A DNA stretch of 64,000 nucleotides from Aerococcus viridans (GCF_002083135.2 NZ_NBTM02000001.1:1116001-1180000), one strand, 5' to 3'; counted from the first letter of the stretch, positions 1 through 8,488 are shown. A program made the numbers and translations. Notes: a model not told the origin generated them from the letters alone.

Positions 1-902
1 ATGAATCGGCGTCAGCAGCGGCGCGTTTGATTGATGAAGAGGGCGTATCAGCGATTGTTGGGCCGTCATTGACCGCTAACTTCCAAGCGCAAATTAATGC
101 AGCTACACAAGCACAAGTGCCATTTATTGGGCCAGCGGTAACAAGTGATGGGGCGACCTTGGATTCAAATGGTGAAGCTTATGAATATGGGTTCTCGGTA
201 GCCTTCCTAAACTCCTTCCAAGGGGGCGCAATTGCACGTTTTTCAAATGACCAAAGCTATGAAACGGCAGCGGTTATGCAAGATAACTCGTCAGATTACG
301 GACAAATCTTGTCAGACGAATTTACTGCATCCTTTGAAGGGGATGTTGTGGCAACTGAATCTTATGTATCAGGCGATACAGACTTCTCTTCTATCTTAAC
401 GAATATTAAATCTAAAAATCCTGATGTTATTTTTATTGCTGGTTACTATACTGAAGCGGGAACAATCATCAAACAAGCACGTGAAATGGGTATTGAAGCA
501 GCGATTGTTGGACCAGATGGTTTGGCATCAGAAGAGTTGAGCTCACTTGCGGGTGAAGAAAACATGAATGACATCTACTACGTGTCTCATTTTGCCTCAG
601 ATGAGGATGCTTCAAAAGCCTCTCAAGAATTCTCAGCAGCTTTTGAAGAAGCTTACGGTAAAGCGCCTGATGAGTTTGCTGCCCTAGGTTATGACGCGGT
701 TTACCTATACGCAAATGCGGTAGAAGAAGTGGGTTCTGAAGACAACCAAGCCATTGCTGAAGCGATTGCTAACACCACTGACTTCCAAGGGGTAACTGGT
801 GCGATCACAATGAAAGAAGACCATACACCAAATAAAACAGCCTACATCCAAGAGATTCAAAATAATGAAGTGGTTGGATCAACTGCAGTAGCGCCAGAAT
901 AG
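1..902 (+). CDS. Branched-chain amino-acid ABC transporter binding protein, 5'-truncated by window edge
   Basis: This is the C-terminal roughly 300 residues of a LivJ-type periplasmic-binding-fold protein that captures Leu/Ile/Val-like ligands outside the cell for a LivHMGF permease. The frame is open from base 3 (ESASAAARLIDEEG), which aligns with the ARLIDEEN stretch of the two downstream paralogs. The signal peptide and lipobox therefore lie off the left edge, and no start should be placed inside. Family-typical blocks are IAGYYTEAG, KQAREMGIE and ALGYDAVYLYANA. It is the first of three tandem paralogs and is the most diverged from the other two. Ligand identity is inferred from the downstream livHMGF genes. 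Confidence 0.9.
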   Translation, partial: ESASAAARLIDEEGVSAIVGPSLTANFQAQINAATQAQVPFIGPAVTSDGATLDSNGEAYEYGFSVAFLNSFQGGAIARFSNDQSYETAAVMQDNSSDYGQILSDEFTASFEGDVVATESYVSGDTDFSSILTNIKSKNPDVIFIAGYYTEAGTIIKQAREMGIEAAIVGPDGLASEELSSLAGEENMNDIYYVSHFASDEDASKASQEFSAAFEEAYGKAPDEFAALGYDAVYLYANAVEEVGSEDNQAIAEAIANTTDFQGVTGAITMKEDHTPNKTAYIQEIQNNEVVGSTAVAPE

Positions 903-960
903 GCTTTAGTACTTTTATACTTTAAAAAAGAATCTCCGGATTTTCTAGCAAATTTCTAAT

Positions 961-980
961 AAAAGGCTTGTAAGCCTTTT
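961..980. terminator. 9-bp palindrome after the first binding-protein gene
   Basis: The arms AAAAGGCTT and AAGCCTTTT are separated by 2 bases. It could be a short bidirectional terminator, or an operator because it overlaps the -35 box at 968. The run of T is only four long, so termination would be weak. Confidence 0.4.
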
Positions 981-996
981 AAAACTTTGTTATATT
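968..996 (+). promoter_or_regulatory. Promoter for the Ile leader / second binding protein
   Basis: TTGTAA at 968-973, a 17-base spacer, then TATATT at 991-996. The transcript would begin near 1003, just upstream of the leader-peptide ribosome binding site. Confidence 0.6.
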
Positions 997-1037
997 AATA
1001 GCAACTCATTAAGAACAAATTAGAAAGGGAGTGGAAC

Positions 1038-1124
1038 ATGATGAAAACAGCTGTAAAACAATCATACAATGTCAATAATCTTGTTTCGTCAACCTTTGCT
1101 AACATTATTATTATTATTAACTAA
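1038..1124 (+). CDS. Isoleucine-rich leader peptide (28 aa)
   Basis: A short ORF (MMKTAVKQSY..., 28 codons) follows a good ribosome binding site (GAAAGGGAG at 1023-1031). It contains five consecutive ATT (Ile) codons at 1104-1118 just before its AAC-TAA end. A run of codons for the regulated amino acid, followed by a terminator hairpin (1180-1212) and then a branched-chain amino-acid transport gene, is the classic layout of ribosome-mediated attenuation. Ribosome stalling under Ile shortage would alter folding of 1132-1190. That such leaders control ilv genes in Lactococcus is known. Its use here for a transporter binding protein is inference. It is too short to be a functional protein. Confidence 0.75.
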   Translation: MMKTAVKQSYNVNNLVSSTFANIIIIIN

Positions 1125-1131
1125 GGGGATT

Positions 1132-1212
1132 CTACAAATGTGTAGGGTCCTATTTCTCGTTAATGAGGGCCTTGGTTAGAACGACGGTCCTAAAGAGGCT
1201 GTCGTTTTTTTT
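1132..1212 (+). terminator. Attenuator: competing hairpins ending in a rho-independent terminator
   Basis: The terminator stem pairs ACGACGGTC (1181-1189) with GGCTGTCGT (1197-1205), allowing G-U pairs, followed by eight T. Upstream segments can pair in mutually exclusive ways: CTACA/TGTAG (1132-1136 with 1141-1145), AGGGTC with GGCCTT (1144-1149 with 1168-1173), and GGCC with GGTC (1168-1171 with 1186-1189). The last pairing would break the terminator. Pairings were read by eye. Confidence 0.7.
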
Positions 1213-1291
1213 ATGGCAAATAATGATGTAGCGCTTGGGTTTGAACATGAGGCAAAATTAAAATCAATTACGTTCTAGGGAGGACATATAG

Positions 1292-2479
1292 ATGACATTT
1301 AAAAAATTAGCTTTAACTTTACTATCTACCGTCACTTTAGCTGCTTGTGGGGCTGCGACTTCTACTAGCAATTCAGGCGCTTCAAACACTGCAGACAACG
1401 AAACTTTCAATGTCGGTGGTAACTTTGGTTTATCAGGTGCCTTTTCTGCTTACGGTACTGCGATCAATGATGGTGCAGCCTTAGCTTTCAAAGAAATCAA
1501 CGAAGATGGTGGTGTCTTAGGTAAAGATGTGAACTACATCTCTGTAGACAACAAGTCAGATGCAACTGAATCAACTACGCAAACTGCTCGTTTAATTGAT
1601 GAAGAAAACATCTCCGTTTTAGTGGGTTCTGATACAACAGGTTCAACTGAAGCACAAATCCAAACAGCGACTGACGCAAGTGTGCCAATTGTTGCACCAG
1701 CAGCGACAGGTGACTCATTAACATTAGATAGCTCTGGTAATGTGTTGGATTACGTATTCCGTGTGCCATTCCAAGATGCTTTCCAAGGTTCTGTATTAGC
1801 GGAATTTGCCAACCAGGAAGGTTACGAAACTGCAGCAATCATCCAAGATAACTCCTCTGACTACGGTCAAAACTTAGCAGCTGAGTTCGATGACATCTTT
1901 GAAGGTGAAGTAGTCGGAACTGAATCTTACGTTTCAGGTGATACTGACTTCAACTCAATTTTAAATAACATCGCTTCTAAGAACCCGGATGTAATCTTTA
2001 TCGCTGGTTACTACACTGAAGGTGGTTCAATTGTGAAACAAGCACGTGAAATGGGTATTGAATCAGCAATCTTAGCACCAGATGGTTTCGGGGCTGAAGA
2101 ATTCGTTGAATTAGCTGGCGCTAAAAACGTGAATAACTTCTACTATACTGCTCACTACACAACTGGTGAAGGGGCAACTGATAAAACAACTGAATTCGTT
2201 GAAGCCTTTGAAGCAGAATACGGTTCAGCACCAAACATGTTTGATGCTTTAGGTTATGACGCAGCTTACTTAGTAGCAGATGCAGCTGAACGTGCGGGCG
2301 AAGATGACCGTCAAGCGATCACAGATGCCTTATCTGAAACAACTAACTTTGAAGGGGTAACTGGTACATTCTCATTTGATGAAAACCACAACCCAGTGAA
2401 AACTGCTTACATCATCGAAATGGAAAATGGTGAAGAAGTAGGTTCTTCAGCAGTAAGTCCAGAAGATGTCGCCAACTAA
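1292..2479 (+). CDS. Branched-chain amino-acid ABC transporter binding lipoprotein
   Basis: A 395-residue LivJ-type solute-binding lipoprotein. Residues 1-19 form a lipoprotein signal peptide with lipobox LAAC (Cys19). A short Ser/Asn/Thr linker and the two-lobed periplasmic-binding fold follow (VGGNFGLSGAFSAYG near 41-55; IFIAGYYTEGG and KQAREMGIE in the middle). The start is ATG with AGGGAGG upstream. It lies behind the Ile-codon attenuator, so expression probably rises when charged tRNA-Ile is scarce. It is very similar to the following paralog. It is expected to feed the LivHMGF permease encoded 1.7 kb downstream. The exact ligand among Leu/Ile/Val cannot be read from sequence. Confidence 0.93.
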   Translation: MTFKKLALTLLSTVTLAACGAATSTSNSGASNTADNETFNVGGNFGLSGAFSAYGTAINDGAALAFKEINEDGGVLGKDVNYISVDNKSDATESTTQTARLIDEENISVLVGSDTTGSTEAQIQTATDASVPIVAPAATGDSLTLDSSGNVLDYVFRVPFQDAFQGSVLAEFANQEGYETAAIIQDNSSDYGQNLAAEFDDIFEGEVVGTESYVSGDTDFNSILNNIASKNPDVIFIAGYYTEGGSIVKQAREMGIESAILAPDGFGAEEFVELAGAKNVNNFYYTAHYTTGEGATDKTTEFVEAFEAEYGSAPNMFDALGYDAAYLVADAAERAGEDDRQAITDALSETTNFEGVTGTFSFDENHNPVKTAYIIEMENGEEVGSSAVSPEDVAN

Positions 2480-2532
2480 TTTGCTTATTAAATCTAATCC
2501 TCAAAAAACATTAAAATAAAATTAAAAAATAA

Positions 2533-2561
2533 TTGCTTTTTAGAAAGAACCGACTTATACT
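2533..2561 (+). promoter_or_regulatory. Promoter for the third binding protein
   Basis: TTGCTT at 2533-2538, a 17-base spacer, and TATACT at 2556-2561. It gives the third paralog its own start, separate from the attenuated one. Confidence 0.7.
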
Positions 2562-2611
2562 AATGTTAGTCTTATCTTTATTGTTCCAAATATAAAATTT
2601 TGGAGGAATTT

Positions 2612-3808
2612 ATGATGAAAATGAAAAAAATGCTTTTAACAATGGGTTCTTTAATGATGTTGGCGGCCTGTGGTTCAGTGACGCAAACATCCAACAATGC
2701 AAGCTCAACTAGCGAGAGTAGCGGAGATACTATCAAGATTGGTGGTAACTGGGACTTATCTGGTGCTGGTGCAGCCTATGGTGGCCCGGCAAATGAAGGG
2801 GTTAAATTAGCTTTTAAACTGGCGAATGATGCTGGTGGCATTAACGGTCAAACGATCGAATATGTTGAAGCTGACAACCGTACTGATCCAAATGAGTCTG
2901 CCAATACAGCAACACGCTTAATTGATGAGGAGAATGTACAAATGATTATCGGACCAGCAACAACCGGTGCATTTGAAGCACAAATTCCAACTGGAACGAA
3001 TGCTAAAATACCAATGATTGCGCCAGCTGCGACGGGGGATACCTTAACAGTTGATAGTTCTGGTAATACATTAGAGTACGTTTTCCGTGTAGCTTTCCAA
3101 GATGCTTTCCAAGGTTCGGCACTTGCAAGTTTTGCTAATGGTGAAGGTTATGAAACTGCCGCAATTATCCAAGACAATTCAACTGATTACGGACAGAACT
3201 TATCTGCTACGTTTGAAGAAGAATTCCAAGGAAACATTGTTGCAAATGAGTCATACATTGCAGGTGATTCTGACTTCAATTCAATCCTAAATAACATCGC
3301 TTCTGACGATCCGGATGTAATCTTTATAGCTGGTTACTATTCAGAGGGTGGTCCAATCGTTAAACAAGCACGTGAAAAGGGAATTGATGCAGTTATTCTG
3401 GCACCAGATGGTTTTGGTAGCCAAGAGTTTATTGATTTAGCGGGTGCGGAAAATGTAACCGACTTCTACTACACTTCTCACTATACAACTGGTGAAGGGT
3501 CAACAGAAGCAACGGCAGAATTTATTGAAGCATATGAAGCTGAATACGGTAAAACACCAGACATGTTTGCTGCTTTAGGTTACGATGCGGCCAACTTAGC
3601 GATTGACGCTATTGAACGTGCAGGATCAGGTGATCCAGCTGCAGTAACAGCTGCAATTGAAGAAACAGAAGAATTTGCTGGTGCGACCGGTACATTCTCA
3701 TTCGATGACCAACATAATCCAATCAAGACAGCTTACATTCTAGAAATGCAAGAAGGTGTAGTTGTAGGTTCTACTACAATCTCTCCAGACGACATCGTGA
3801 GTGAATAG
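2612..3808 (+). CDS. Branched-chain amino-acid ABC transporter binding lipoprotein (third paralog)
   Basis: A 398-residue LivJ-family lipoprotein with signal peptide and lipobox LAAC, a Ser/Thr-rich linker, then the binding fold (IGGNWDLSGAGAAYG, IFIAGYYSEGG, KQAREKGID). ATG 2612 and ATG 2615 are both usable after TGGAGGAA (2601-2608). The TTG at 2600 lies inside the ribosome binding site and is unlikely. It is colinear along its whole length with the preceding gene, so this is a tandem duplication. Charged linker and loop differences may tune ligand choice. It has its own promoter at 2533 and is followed by a large inverted repeat before livH. Confidence 0.92.
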   Translation: MMKMKKMLLTMGSLMMLAACGSVTQTSNNASSTSESSGDTIKIGGNWDLSGAGAAYGGPANEGVKLAFKLANDAGGINGQTIEYVEADNRTDPNESANTATRLIDEENVQMIIGPATTGAFEAQIPTGTNAKIPMIAPAATGDTLTVDSSGNTLEYVFRVAFQDAFQGSALASFANGEGYETAAIIQDNSTDYGQNLSATFEEEFQGNIVANESYIAGDSDFNSILNNIASDDPDVIFIAGYYSEGGPIVKQAREKGIDAVILAPDGFGSQEFIDLAGAENVTDFYYTSHYTTGEGSTEATAEFIEAYEAEYGKTPDMFAALGYDAANLAIDAIERAGSGDPAAVTAAIEETEEFAGATGTFSFDDQHNPIKTAYILEMQEGVVVGSTTISPDDIVSE

Positions 3809-3840
3809 AGTAGTCTGACCATTTAATAAAAAACAAATTT

Positions 3841-3910
3841 GGGAAGTTCTAGATGAAATGCAAACTTTGTACATGTTTGTCTTTTTAATACTAGGACTTC
3901 CCTTATTTTA
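3841..3910 (+). terminator. Large nested inverted repeat after the third binding protein
   Basis: GGGAAGTTCTAG (3841-3852) pairs with CTAGGACTTCCC (3891-3902), 12 bp with one G-U. Nested inside, CAAAC (3861-3865) pairs with GTTTG (3875-3879) and is followed by TCTTTTT. Termination between the binding protein and livH is likely. The two structures may be alternatives. Confidence 0.5.
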
Positions 3911-3993
3911 TGTTGAAAAATGAGGAAATAAAGCGTTAACATCGTCAAAAGTGTTACGGCTTTAAAACAAAATTAGAAAATTATTAAAAAAGA

Positions 3994-4022
3994 TTGCATA
4001 AGAATTGGCATATTCTTATAAT
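3994..4022 (+). promoter_or_regulatory. Promoter for livHMGF
   Basis: TTGCAT (3994-3999), a 17-base spacer and a perfect TATAAT (4017-4022). The 5' leader to livH would be about 190 bases, with a small CTGC/GCAG hairpin near 4070 but no recognised riboswitch. Confidence 0.75.
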
Positions 4023-4221
4023 AAAACCAGTCTTATTCTTATGGTATTTGCGGTAACTAGGTCAACTTCTGCAATGGCAGGGATGACAAAAAGTTGAAAA
4101 TGTTAAATGTTACATGAGTAAATACATACTTTATTAATAAAGATGAACAAATATAATGTTGGGTTATATTTGCCGTGGGGCAACTCACAAGTATTCAAAA
4201 AAGGAAAAGGAAGTGAAATAA

Positions 4222-5100
4222 ATGGAGATGTTTTTGCAACAGCTTGTAAACGGACTCTCTTTGGGTGGTATTTATGCCCTTATGGCTTTAGGTTATACAA
4301 TGGTATACGGAATTATCGGCTTGATTAACTTCGCGCACGGTGATGTTTATATGGTTGGAGCCTTTTTTGGTTTTTGGTTAATTACGGGGTTAGGGATGAA
4401 TATTATTCCAGCACTTATATTAACAATGATTTTTACAGCAATTTTAGGGGTAATTATTGAGCGTGTGGCATACAAACCTTTACGTAAATCAACACGTATT
4501 GCAGCCTTAATTACGGCAATCGGGGTATCTTACCTATTACAAAACTTTATGATCTACTATGTAGGACCAGAAGTACGTGCCTTCCCTACATCATTACCAA
4601 ACTTATCATTAGATTTAGGTTTATTTACGATTTCAACACAACAAGTGGTGATTTTCATTGTAACGATTATCTTGATGATTGCCCTACAGTACATTGTTCG
4701 TCAAACAAAAATGGGCCAAGGTATGCGTGCAGTATCTGTAGATGCTGATGCAGCGCGTTTAATGGGGATTTCAGTAGATAATGTCATTTCCTTTACGTTC
4801 GCTATTGGATCGGCTTTAGCTGGTGCTGGTGGGGTATTAGTTGGTATCTACTATAATTCTATTTCGCCAACTATGGGACTAACACCAGGTATTAAAGCTT
4901 TCGTAGCCGCTGTTTTAGGTGGTATCGGATCAATTCCTGGTGCCATGTTAGGTGGTATTTTAATCGGTGTGGTTGAATCAATGGTATCTATGATTGGTTT
5001 ATCTACTTGGCGTGACGCTGCGGTTTACTTCATTTTGATTATCATTTTAGTCTTCAAACCTAGCGGATTGTTAGGTAAAGGCACACAAGAGAAAGTATAG
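4222..5100 (+). CDS. livH: Branched-chain amino-acid ABC transporter permease LivH
   Basis: A 292-residue inner-membrane permease subunit of the HAAT family. It has about eight hydrophobic segments, the family block YGIIGLINFAHGD near the N-terminus, and a conserved GIGSIPGAMLGG loop near the C-terminus that contacts the ATPase. It pairs with LivM to form the translocation path. The start is ATG after AAAGGAAG. It is the first gene of livHMGF, with 8 bases to livM. Length is normal for the family. Confidence 0.95.
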   Translation: MEMFLQQLVNGLSLGGIYALMALGYTMVYGIIGLINFAHGDVYMVGAFFGFWLITGLGMNIIPALILTMIFTAILGVIIERVAYKPLRKSTRIAALITAIGVSYLLQNFMIYYVGPEVRAFPTSLPNLSLDLGLFTISTQQVVIFIVTIILMIALQYIVRQTKMGQGMRAVSVDADAARLMGISVDNVISFTFAIGSALAGAGGVLVGIYYNSISPTMGLTPGIKAFVAAVLGGIGSIPGAMLGGILIGVVESMVSMIGLSTWRDAAVYFILIIILVFKPSGLLGKGTQEKV

Positions 5101-5108
5101 GAGGGTGT

Positions 5109-6095
5109 ATGATGAAAAAAGAATCATGGGCAAAAAACTTCTTTACTAAATCAACAATTACTTGGATTTGTGTGATTTTGGGACTATTCTTCTTAATCAT
5201 GGCAGCCTATTTAATGGGATTAGTAACGTCGTTCTATCAAAATATTATAGTGACAATTGGGATTAATATGATCCTAGCTGTTGGCTTAAACTTAGTAGTA
5301 GGCTATGCGGGACAATTCTCGCTTGGTCACGCAGGGTTTATGGCGATTGGTGCCTACGTTGGTGCCATCCTTTCAACGCAAATTCCAGGACCAATCGGTT
5401 TCTATGCTGGTATGGCTGCTGGGGCTGTTTTAGCAGCTATCGTCGCTTTAATCGTAGGGGTTCCTACCTTACGTTTGAAAGGTGACTACTTAGCGATTGC
5501 AACTTTAGGGGCTTCTGAAATTATCCGTATCATCATCCAAAACTTGGAAATCACTAACGGTGCCGCTGGTATCTCAGGTATTCCAATGAACGTAACTTGG
5601 ATTACTCTATTTATCTTCATCGTTTTAACAACACTATTAATTGTAAACTTTATTCATTCTAGCCCAGGACGTGCAACAATTGCTGTTCGGGAAAATGAAA
5701 TAGCTGCCGAATCTGTTGGGGTAAAAACAACCAAATATAAAATCATTGCCTTTGTTATTGGTGCCATTACTGCATCAATCGCAGGTACTTTATATGCAGG
5801 TTACTTCTCAGTAATCAACCCATCCCAATTCACTTTCCAACGATCAATCGACGTGTTAATCATCGTTGTATTCGGTGGTATCGGATCAGTAACAGGTTCA
5901 TTCGTTGCAGCCATCGCTTTAGGTTTACTAAACTCAGTTTTAGCCCCTTTAGGTCAATTACGTATGGTTGTATATGGTATCGCGATTATCGCCATCATGG
6001 TATTCAAGCCATCAGGTTTGATGGGTGATTTTGAATTACAATTCAGTAAATTATTCAACCGCAAGAAAAAAGATTCTGATAAAGAGGAGGCATAA
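5109..6095 (+). CDS. livM: Branched-chain amino-acid ABC transporter permease LivM
   Basis: A 328-residue second permease subunit with around nine hydrophobic segments. It carries the LivM hallmarks NLVVGYAGQFSLGHAGF and GGIGSVTGSF plus a cytoplasmic Lys-rich tail (NRKKKDSDKEEA). Two ATG codons start the frame (5109, 5112) behind AGGAGGG. It lies between livH and livG with gaps of 8 and 2 bases, so the four genes are one transcription unit. LivM in Gram-negatives has an extra N-terminal region that is absent here. Confidence 0.95.
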   Translation: MMKKESWAKNFFTKSTITWICVILGLFFLIMAAYLMGLVTSFYQNIIVTIGINMILAVGLNLVVGYAGQFSLGHAGFMAIGAYVGAILSTQIPGPIGFYAGMAAGAVLAAIVALIVGVPTLRLKGDYLAIATLGASEIIRIIIQNLEITNGAAGISGIPMNVTWITLFIFIVLTTLLIVNFIHSSPGRATIAVRENEIAAESVGVKTTKYKIIAFVIGAITASIAGTLYAGYFSVINPSQFTFQRSIDVLIIVVFGGIGSVTGSFVAAIALGLLNSVLAPLGQLRMVVYGIAIIAIMVFKPSGLMGDFELQFSKLFNRKKKDSDKEEA

Positions 6096-6097
6096 CC

Positions 6098-6871
6098 ATG
6101 TCATTATTGACGATTAAAGATTTAAATAAAAATTTTGGCGGGTTAGCCGCTGTATCGAATGTAAATATTGATTTAGAAAAGAATGAATTAGTTGGTCTTA
6201 TCGGCCCTAACGGTGCAGGTAAAACGACATTATTCAACTTGCTGACTGGTGTTTATGAGCCGAGTTCAGGTGAAGTAAAATTATCAACTGACGAAGGTGA
6301 CGTGGTTTTAAATGGTAAAGAGCCAAGTGAAATCAACCGCTATGGTTTAGCAAGAACCTTTCAAAATATCCGTTTATTTGGTCAGTTGACTGTTTTAGAC
6401 AACGTGTTAGTAGCTTTACATACTAAACACGGCGCTAGCTTCTTGTCTAGTGTTTTACGTACGCCAGCTTTCTACAAAAACCGGGAAGAATTAAAAGAAC
6501 GCGCAATCGAATTGCTAAGTATTTTTAACCTTCAAGATTTACTATATGAAAAAGCGAAAAACTTGCCATATGGTCAACAACGTCGTCTAGAAATCGTTCG
6601 TGCCTTAGCGACTGAGCCAAAAATCTTATTCTTGGATGAACCAGCTGCAGGGATGAACCCAAATGAAACAGCTAATTTAACTGAATTAATCCGTCAAATT
6701 CAAAAAGATTTCGACATTACAGTAGTCCTTATCGAGCATGATATGTCGCTAGTAATGAATGTGTGTGAACGTATCTACGTATTAGAATACGGTAAATTGA
6801 TCGCCCACGGTACACCTAGTGAAATCCAAAGTAATCCAGCTGTTATCAAAGCTTACTTAGGAGGCGAGTAA
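6098..6871 (+). CDS. livG: Branched-chain amino-acid ABC transporter ATPase LivG
   Basis: A 257-residue cytoplasmic ATPase. Walker A is GPNGAGKTT (36-44), the signature is the LivG-type YGQQRRLEI rather than LSGGQ, Walker B is ILFLDEP, and an AGMNP D-loop and switch His (IEHDMSLV) follow. It dimerises with LivF to power LivHM. The start is ATG behind GAGGAGGC, 2 bases after livM. Nothing unusual. Confidence 0.96.
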   Translation: MSLLTIKDLNKNFGGLAAVSNVNIDLEKNELVGLIGPNGAGKTTLFNLLTGVYEPSSGEVKLSTDEGDVVLNGKEPSEINRYGLARTFQNIRLFGQLTVLDNVLVALHTKHGASFLSSVLRTPAFYKNREELKERAIELLSIFNLQDLLYEKAKNLPYGQQRRLEIVRALATEPKILFLDEPAAGMNPNETANLTELIRQIQKDFDITVVLIEHDMSLVMNVCERIYVLEYGKLIAHGTPSEIQSNPAVIKAYLGGE

Positions 6872-6874
6872 AAT

Positions 6875-7594
6875 ATGACAATGTTAGAAGTGAAAGATTT
6901 GAAAGTCTCATACGGCATGATTGAAGCGATTAAAGGGATTAGCTTTGAAGTCAATCAAGGCGAGATTGTTTCCCTAATCGGTTCCAATGGTGCGGGTAAA
7001 TCCACAACCTTACGGACAATTTCAGGTATCAAACCAGCTAAAAGTGGTCAAATTCTTTATGAAGGACAAGATATCCTAAAATCAAACGCAATGAATATTG
7101 TAAAAGCAGGTATTTCTCAAGTACCTGAAGGGCGTCACGTATTTAAAGGGATGTCAGTTAAGGAAAACTTGTTAATGGGTGCTTACACTCGTAAAGACCG
7201 TGATGGCTTAAAAGAGGATATGGAAAAATCATTTGAATACTTCCCAATCATTAAAGAGCGTTTAAATCAAGACGCAGCGACTTTATCAGGCGGGGAACAA
7301 CAAATGGTTGCCATGGCAAGAGCTTTAATGGCTAAGCCAAAATTACTATTATTAGATGAGCCATCAATGGGGTTAGCGCCATTATTCATTCAACAAATCT
7401 TCAATATTATTGAAGAAATCAATGCAGCTGGTACAACAGTACTATTGATTGAACAAAATGCCAAGCAAGCATTAAGCATCTCTGACCGTGCTTACGTTAT
7501 GGAAACTGGTAAAATTTTATTATCAGGAACCGGTCAGGAATTATTAACTTCTGAGAAAGTACAAGAAGCTTATCTTGGTGGGGCAATGATCTAG
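6875..7594 (+). CDS. livF: Branched-chain amino-acid ABC transporter ATPase LivF
   Basis: A 239-residue ATPase with Walker A GSNGAGKST, the Q-loop region SQVPEGRHVF typical of LivF, signature LSGGEQQM, Walker B LLLLDEPSMGLAP and switch His replaced by Gln (LIEQNA), which is normal in LivF. It is the last gene of the operon, 3 bases after livG, with GGAGGCGA as ribosome binding site inside the livG tail. A strong terminator follows at 7614. Confidence 0.96.
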   Translation: MTMLEVKDLKVSYGMIEAIKGISFEVNQGEIVSLIGSNGAGKSTTLRTISGIKPAKSGQILYEGQDILKSNAMNIVKAGISQVPEGRHVFKGMSVKENLLMGAYTRKDRDGLKEDMEKSFEYFPIIKERLNQDAATLSGGEQQMVAMARALMAKPKLLLLDEPSMGLAPLFIQQIFNIIEEINAAGTTVLLIEQNAKQALSISDRAYVMETGKILLSGTGQELLTSEKVQEAYLGGAMI

Positions 7595-7613
7595 ATTTAT
7601 ATAATCTTAATAT

Positions 7614-7652
7614 AAGCGTTGAGTAATCGTAATGGTTTACTTAACGCTTTTT
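7614..7652 (+). terminator. Terminator of livHMGF
   Basis: AAGCGTTGAGTAA (7614-7626) pairs with TTACTTAACGCTT (13 bp, one G-U), followed by a T run. Confidence 0.85.
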
Positions 7653-7723
7653 ATGTATAATGCAAGGGAAAAATGGACCAATTATGGCCCAAAATAAGAT
7701 GTATGCAAGGAGGTGACAATATT

Positions 7724-8467
7724 TTGGCAAAGAAAAAGAAACAAGCAAGACGCAAATTAAATGGTTGTCAAGGTTGGTTGAAAGGGTATCAACAAGCATT
7801 CAGGCTAATTTTCAAAAAAAGAAAATATAAAAAAATACAATATATTTCGAAGAAGAAACGTTCACAACGTCGTAAAGAAATATGGTTAGGAACACTTGCA
7901 ATTCTTGGATTAATGCTATTTTTCCTTTCCCGAGACTATCAAGGCGTACCCACGTCAAGTGAGACCACCAGTGAAGAGGTGGAAATAATATATACGGACC
8001 AAGAATTTGTGGATTTAATTGGTCAATATGCAGTAACTGAATATCCTAAATCTCATGTATTACCAAGTATTGTCACTGCCCAAGCAGTATTAGAATCTAA
8101 TTTTGGTAAAAGTCAATTATCCAGTGAGTATTTTAATTTATTTGGCCGTAAATCGTATAGCCCAAATGATCCAAGTGTAGATTTACCCACACAAGAATTT
8201 GTGAATGGCCAATATATTACGGTGGATGAGCCTTTCCGAGTTTATACATCTTGGGAAGAATCAGTAGCTGATCACGGAAGATTACTTGCAAACGGCACTT
8301 CATGGAATGAAACACATTATAATGGTGTTTTGAATGCAAGGTCGTATAAAGAAGCTGCCTATGCCTTGCAAGAAGCTGGGTATGCTACCGATCCTAATTA
8401 TGCGGAATCTTTGATAGATGTGATAGAAAGATACGAATTAACTCGGTTTGATAACCAGGTTCAATAG
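7724..8467 (+). CDS. Membrane-anchored glucosaminidase (GH73 family)
   Basis: Peptidoglycan hydrolase, 247 residues, expected to cleave N-acetylglucosaminyl bonds at the cell surface. I choose TTG 7724 because AAGGAGGTGA (7707-7716) sits 7 bases upstream. The ATG at 7673 has no such site. The N-terminus is extremely basic (about 50 residues rich in Lys/Arg), then one membrane segment (roughly residues 55-70), a short linker, and the GH73 domain with likely catalytic Glu in AVLESNFG. SSEYFNLFGRK and a C-terminal YATDPNYAE block follow. Such enzymes act in daughter-cell separation or wall turnover. It appears to be a single-gene unit. No cell-wall-binding repeats are present, so the transmembrane anchor must localise it. 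Confidence 0.88.
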   Translation: MAKKKKQARRKLNGCQGWLKGYQQAFRLIFKKRKYKKIQYISKKKRSQRRKEIWLGTLAILGLMLFFLSRDYQGVPTSSETTSEEVEIIYTDQEFVDLIGQYAVTEYPKSHVLPSIVTAQAVLESNFGKSQLSSEYFNLFGRKSYSPNDPSVDLPTQEFVNGQYITVDEPFRVYTSWEESVADHGRLLANGTSWNETHYNGVLNARSYKEAAYALQEAGYATDPNYAESLIDVIERYELTRFDNQVQ

Positions 8468-8488
8468 GATAAGTGAAAGAAAATTCAT

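Noticed and set aside
3965-3985. CodY-box-like AATTAGAAAATTA upstream of livHMGF
   Set aside because: Several mismatches to the CodY consensus. AT-rich DNA gives such matches by chance.
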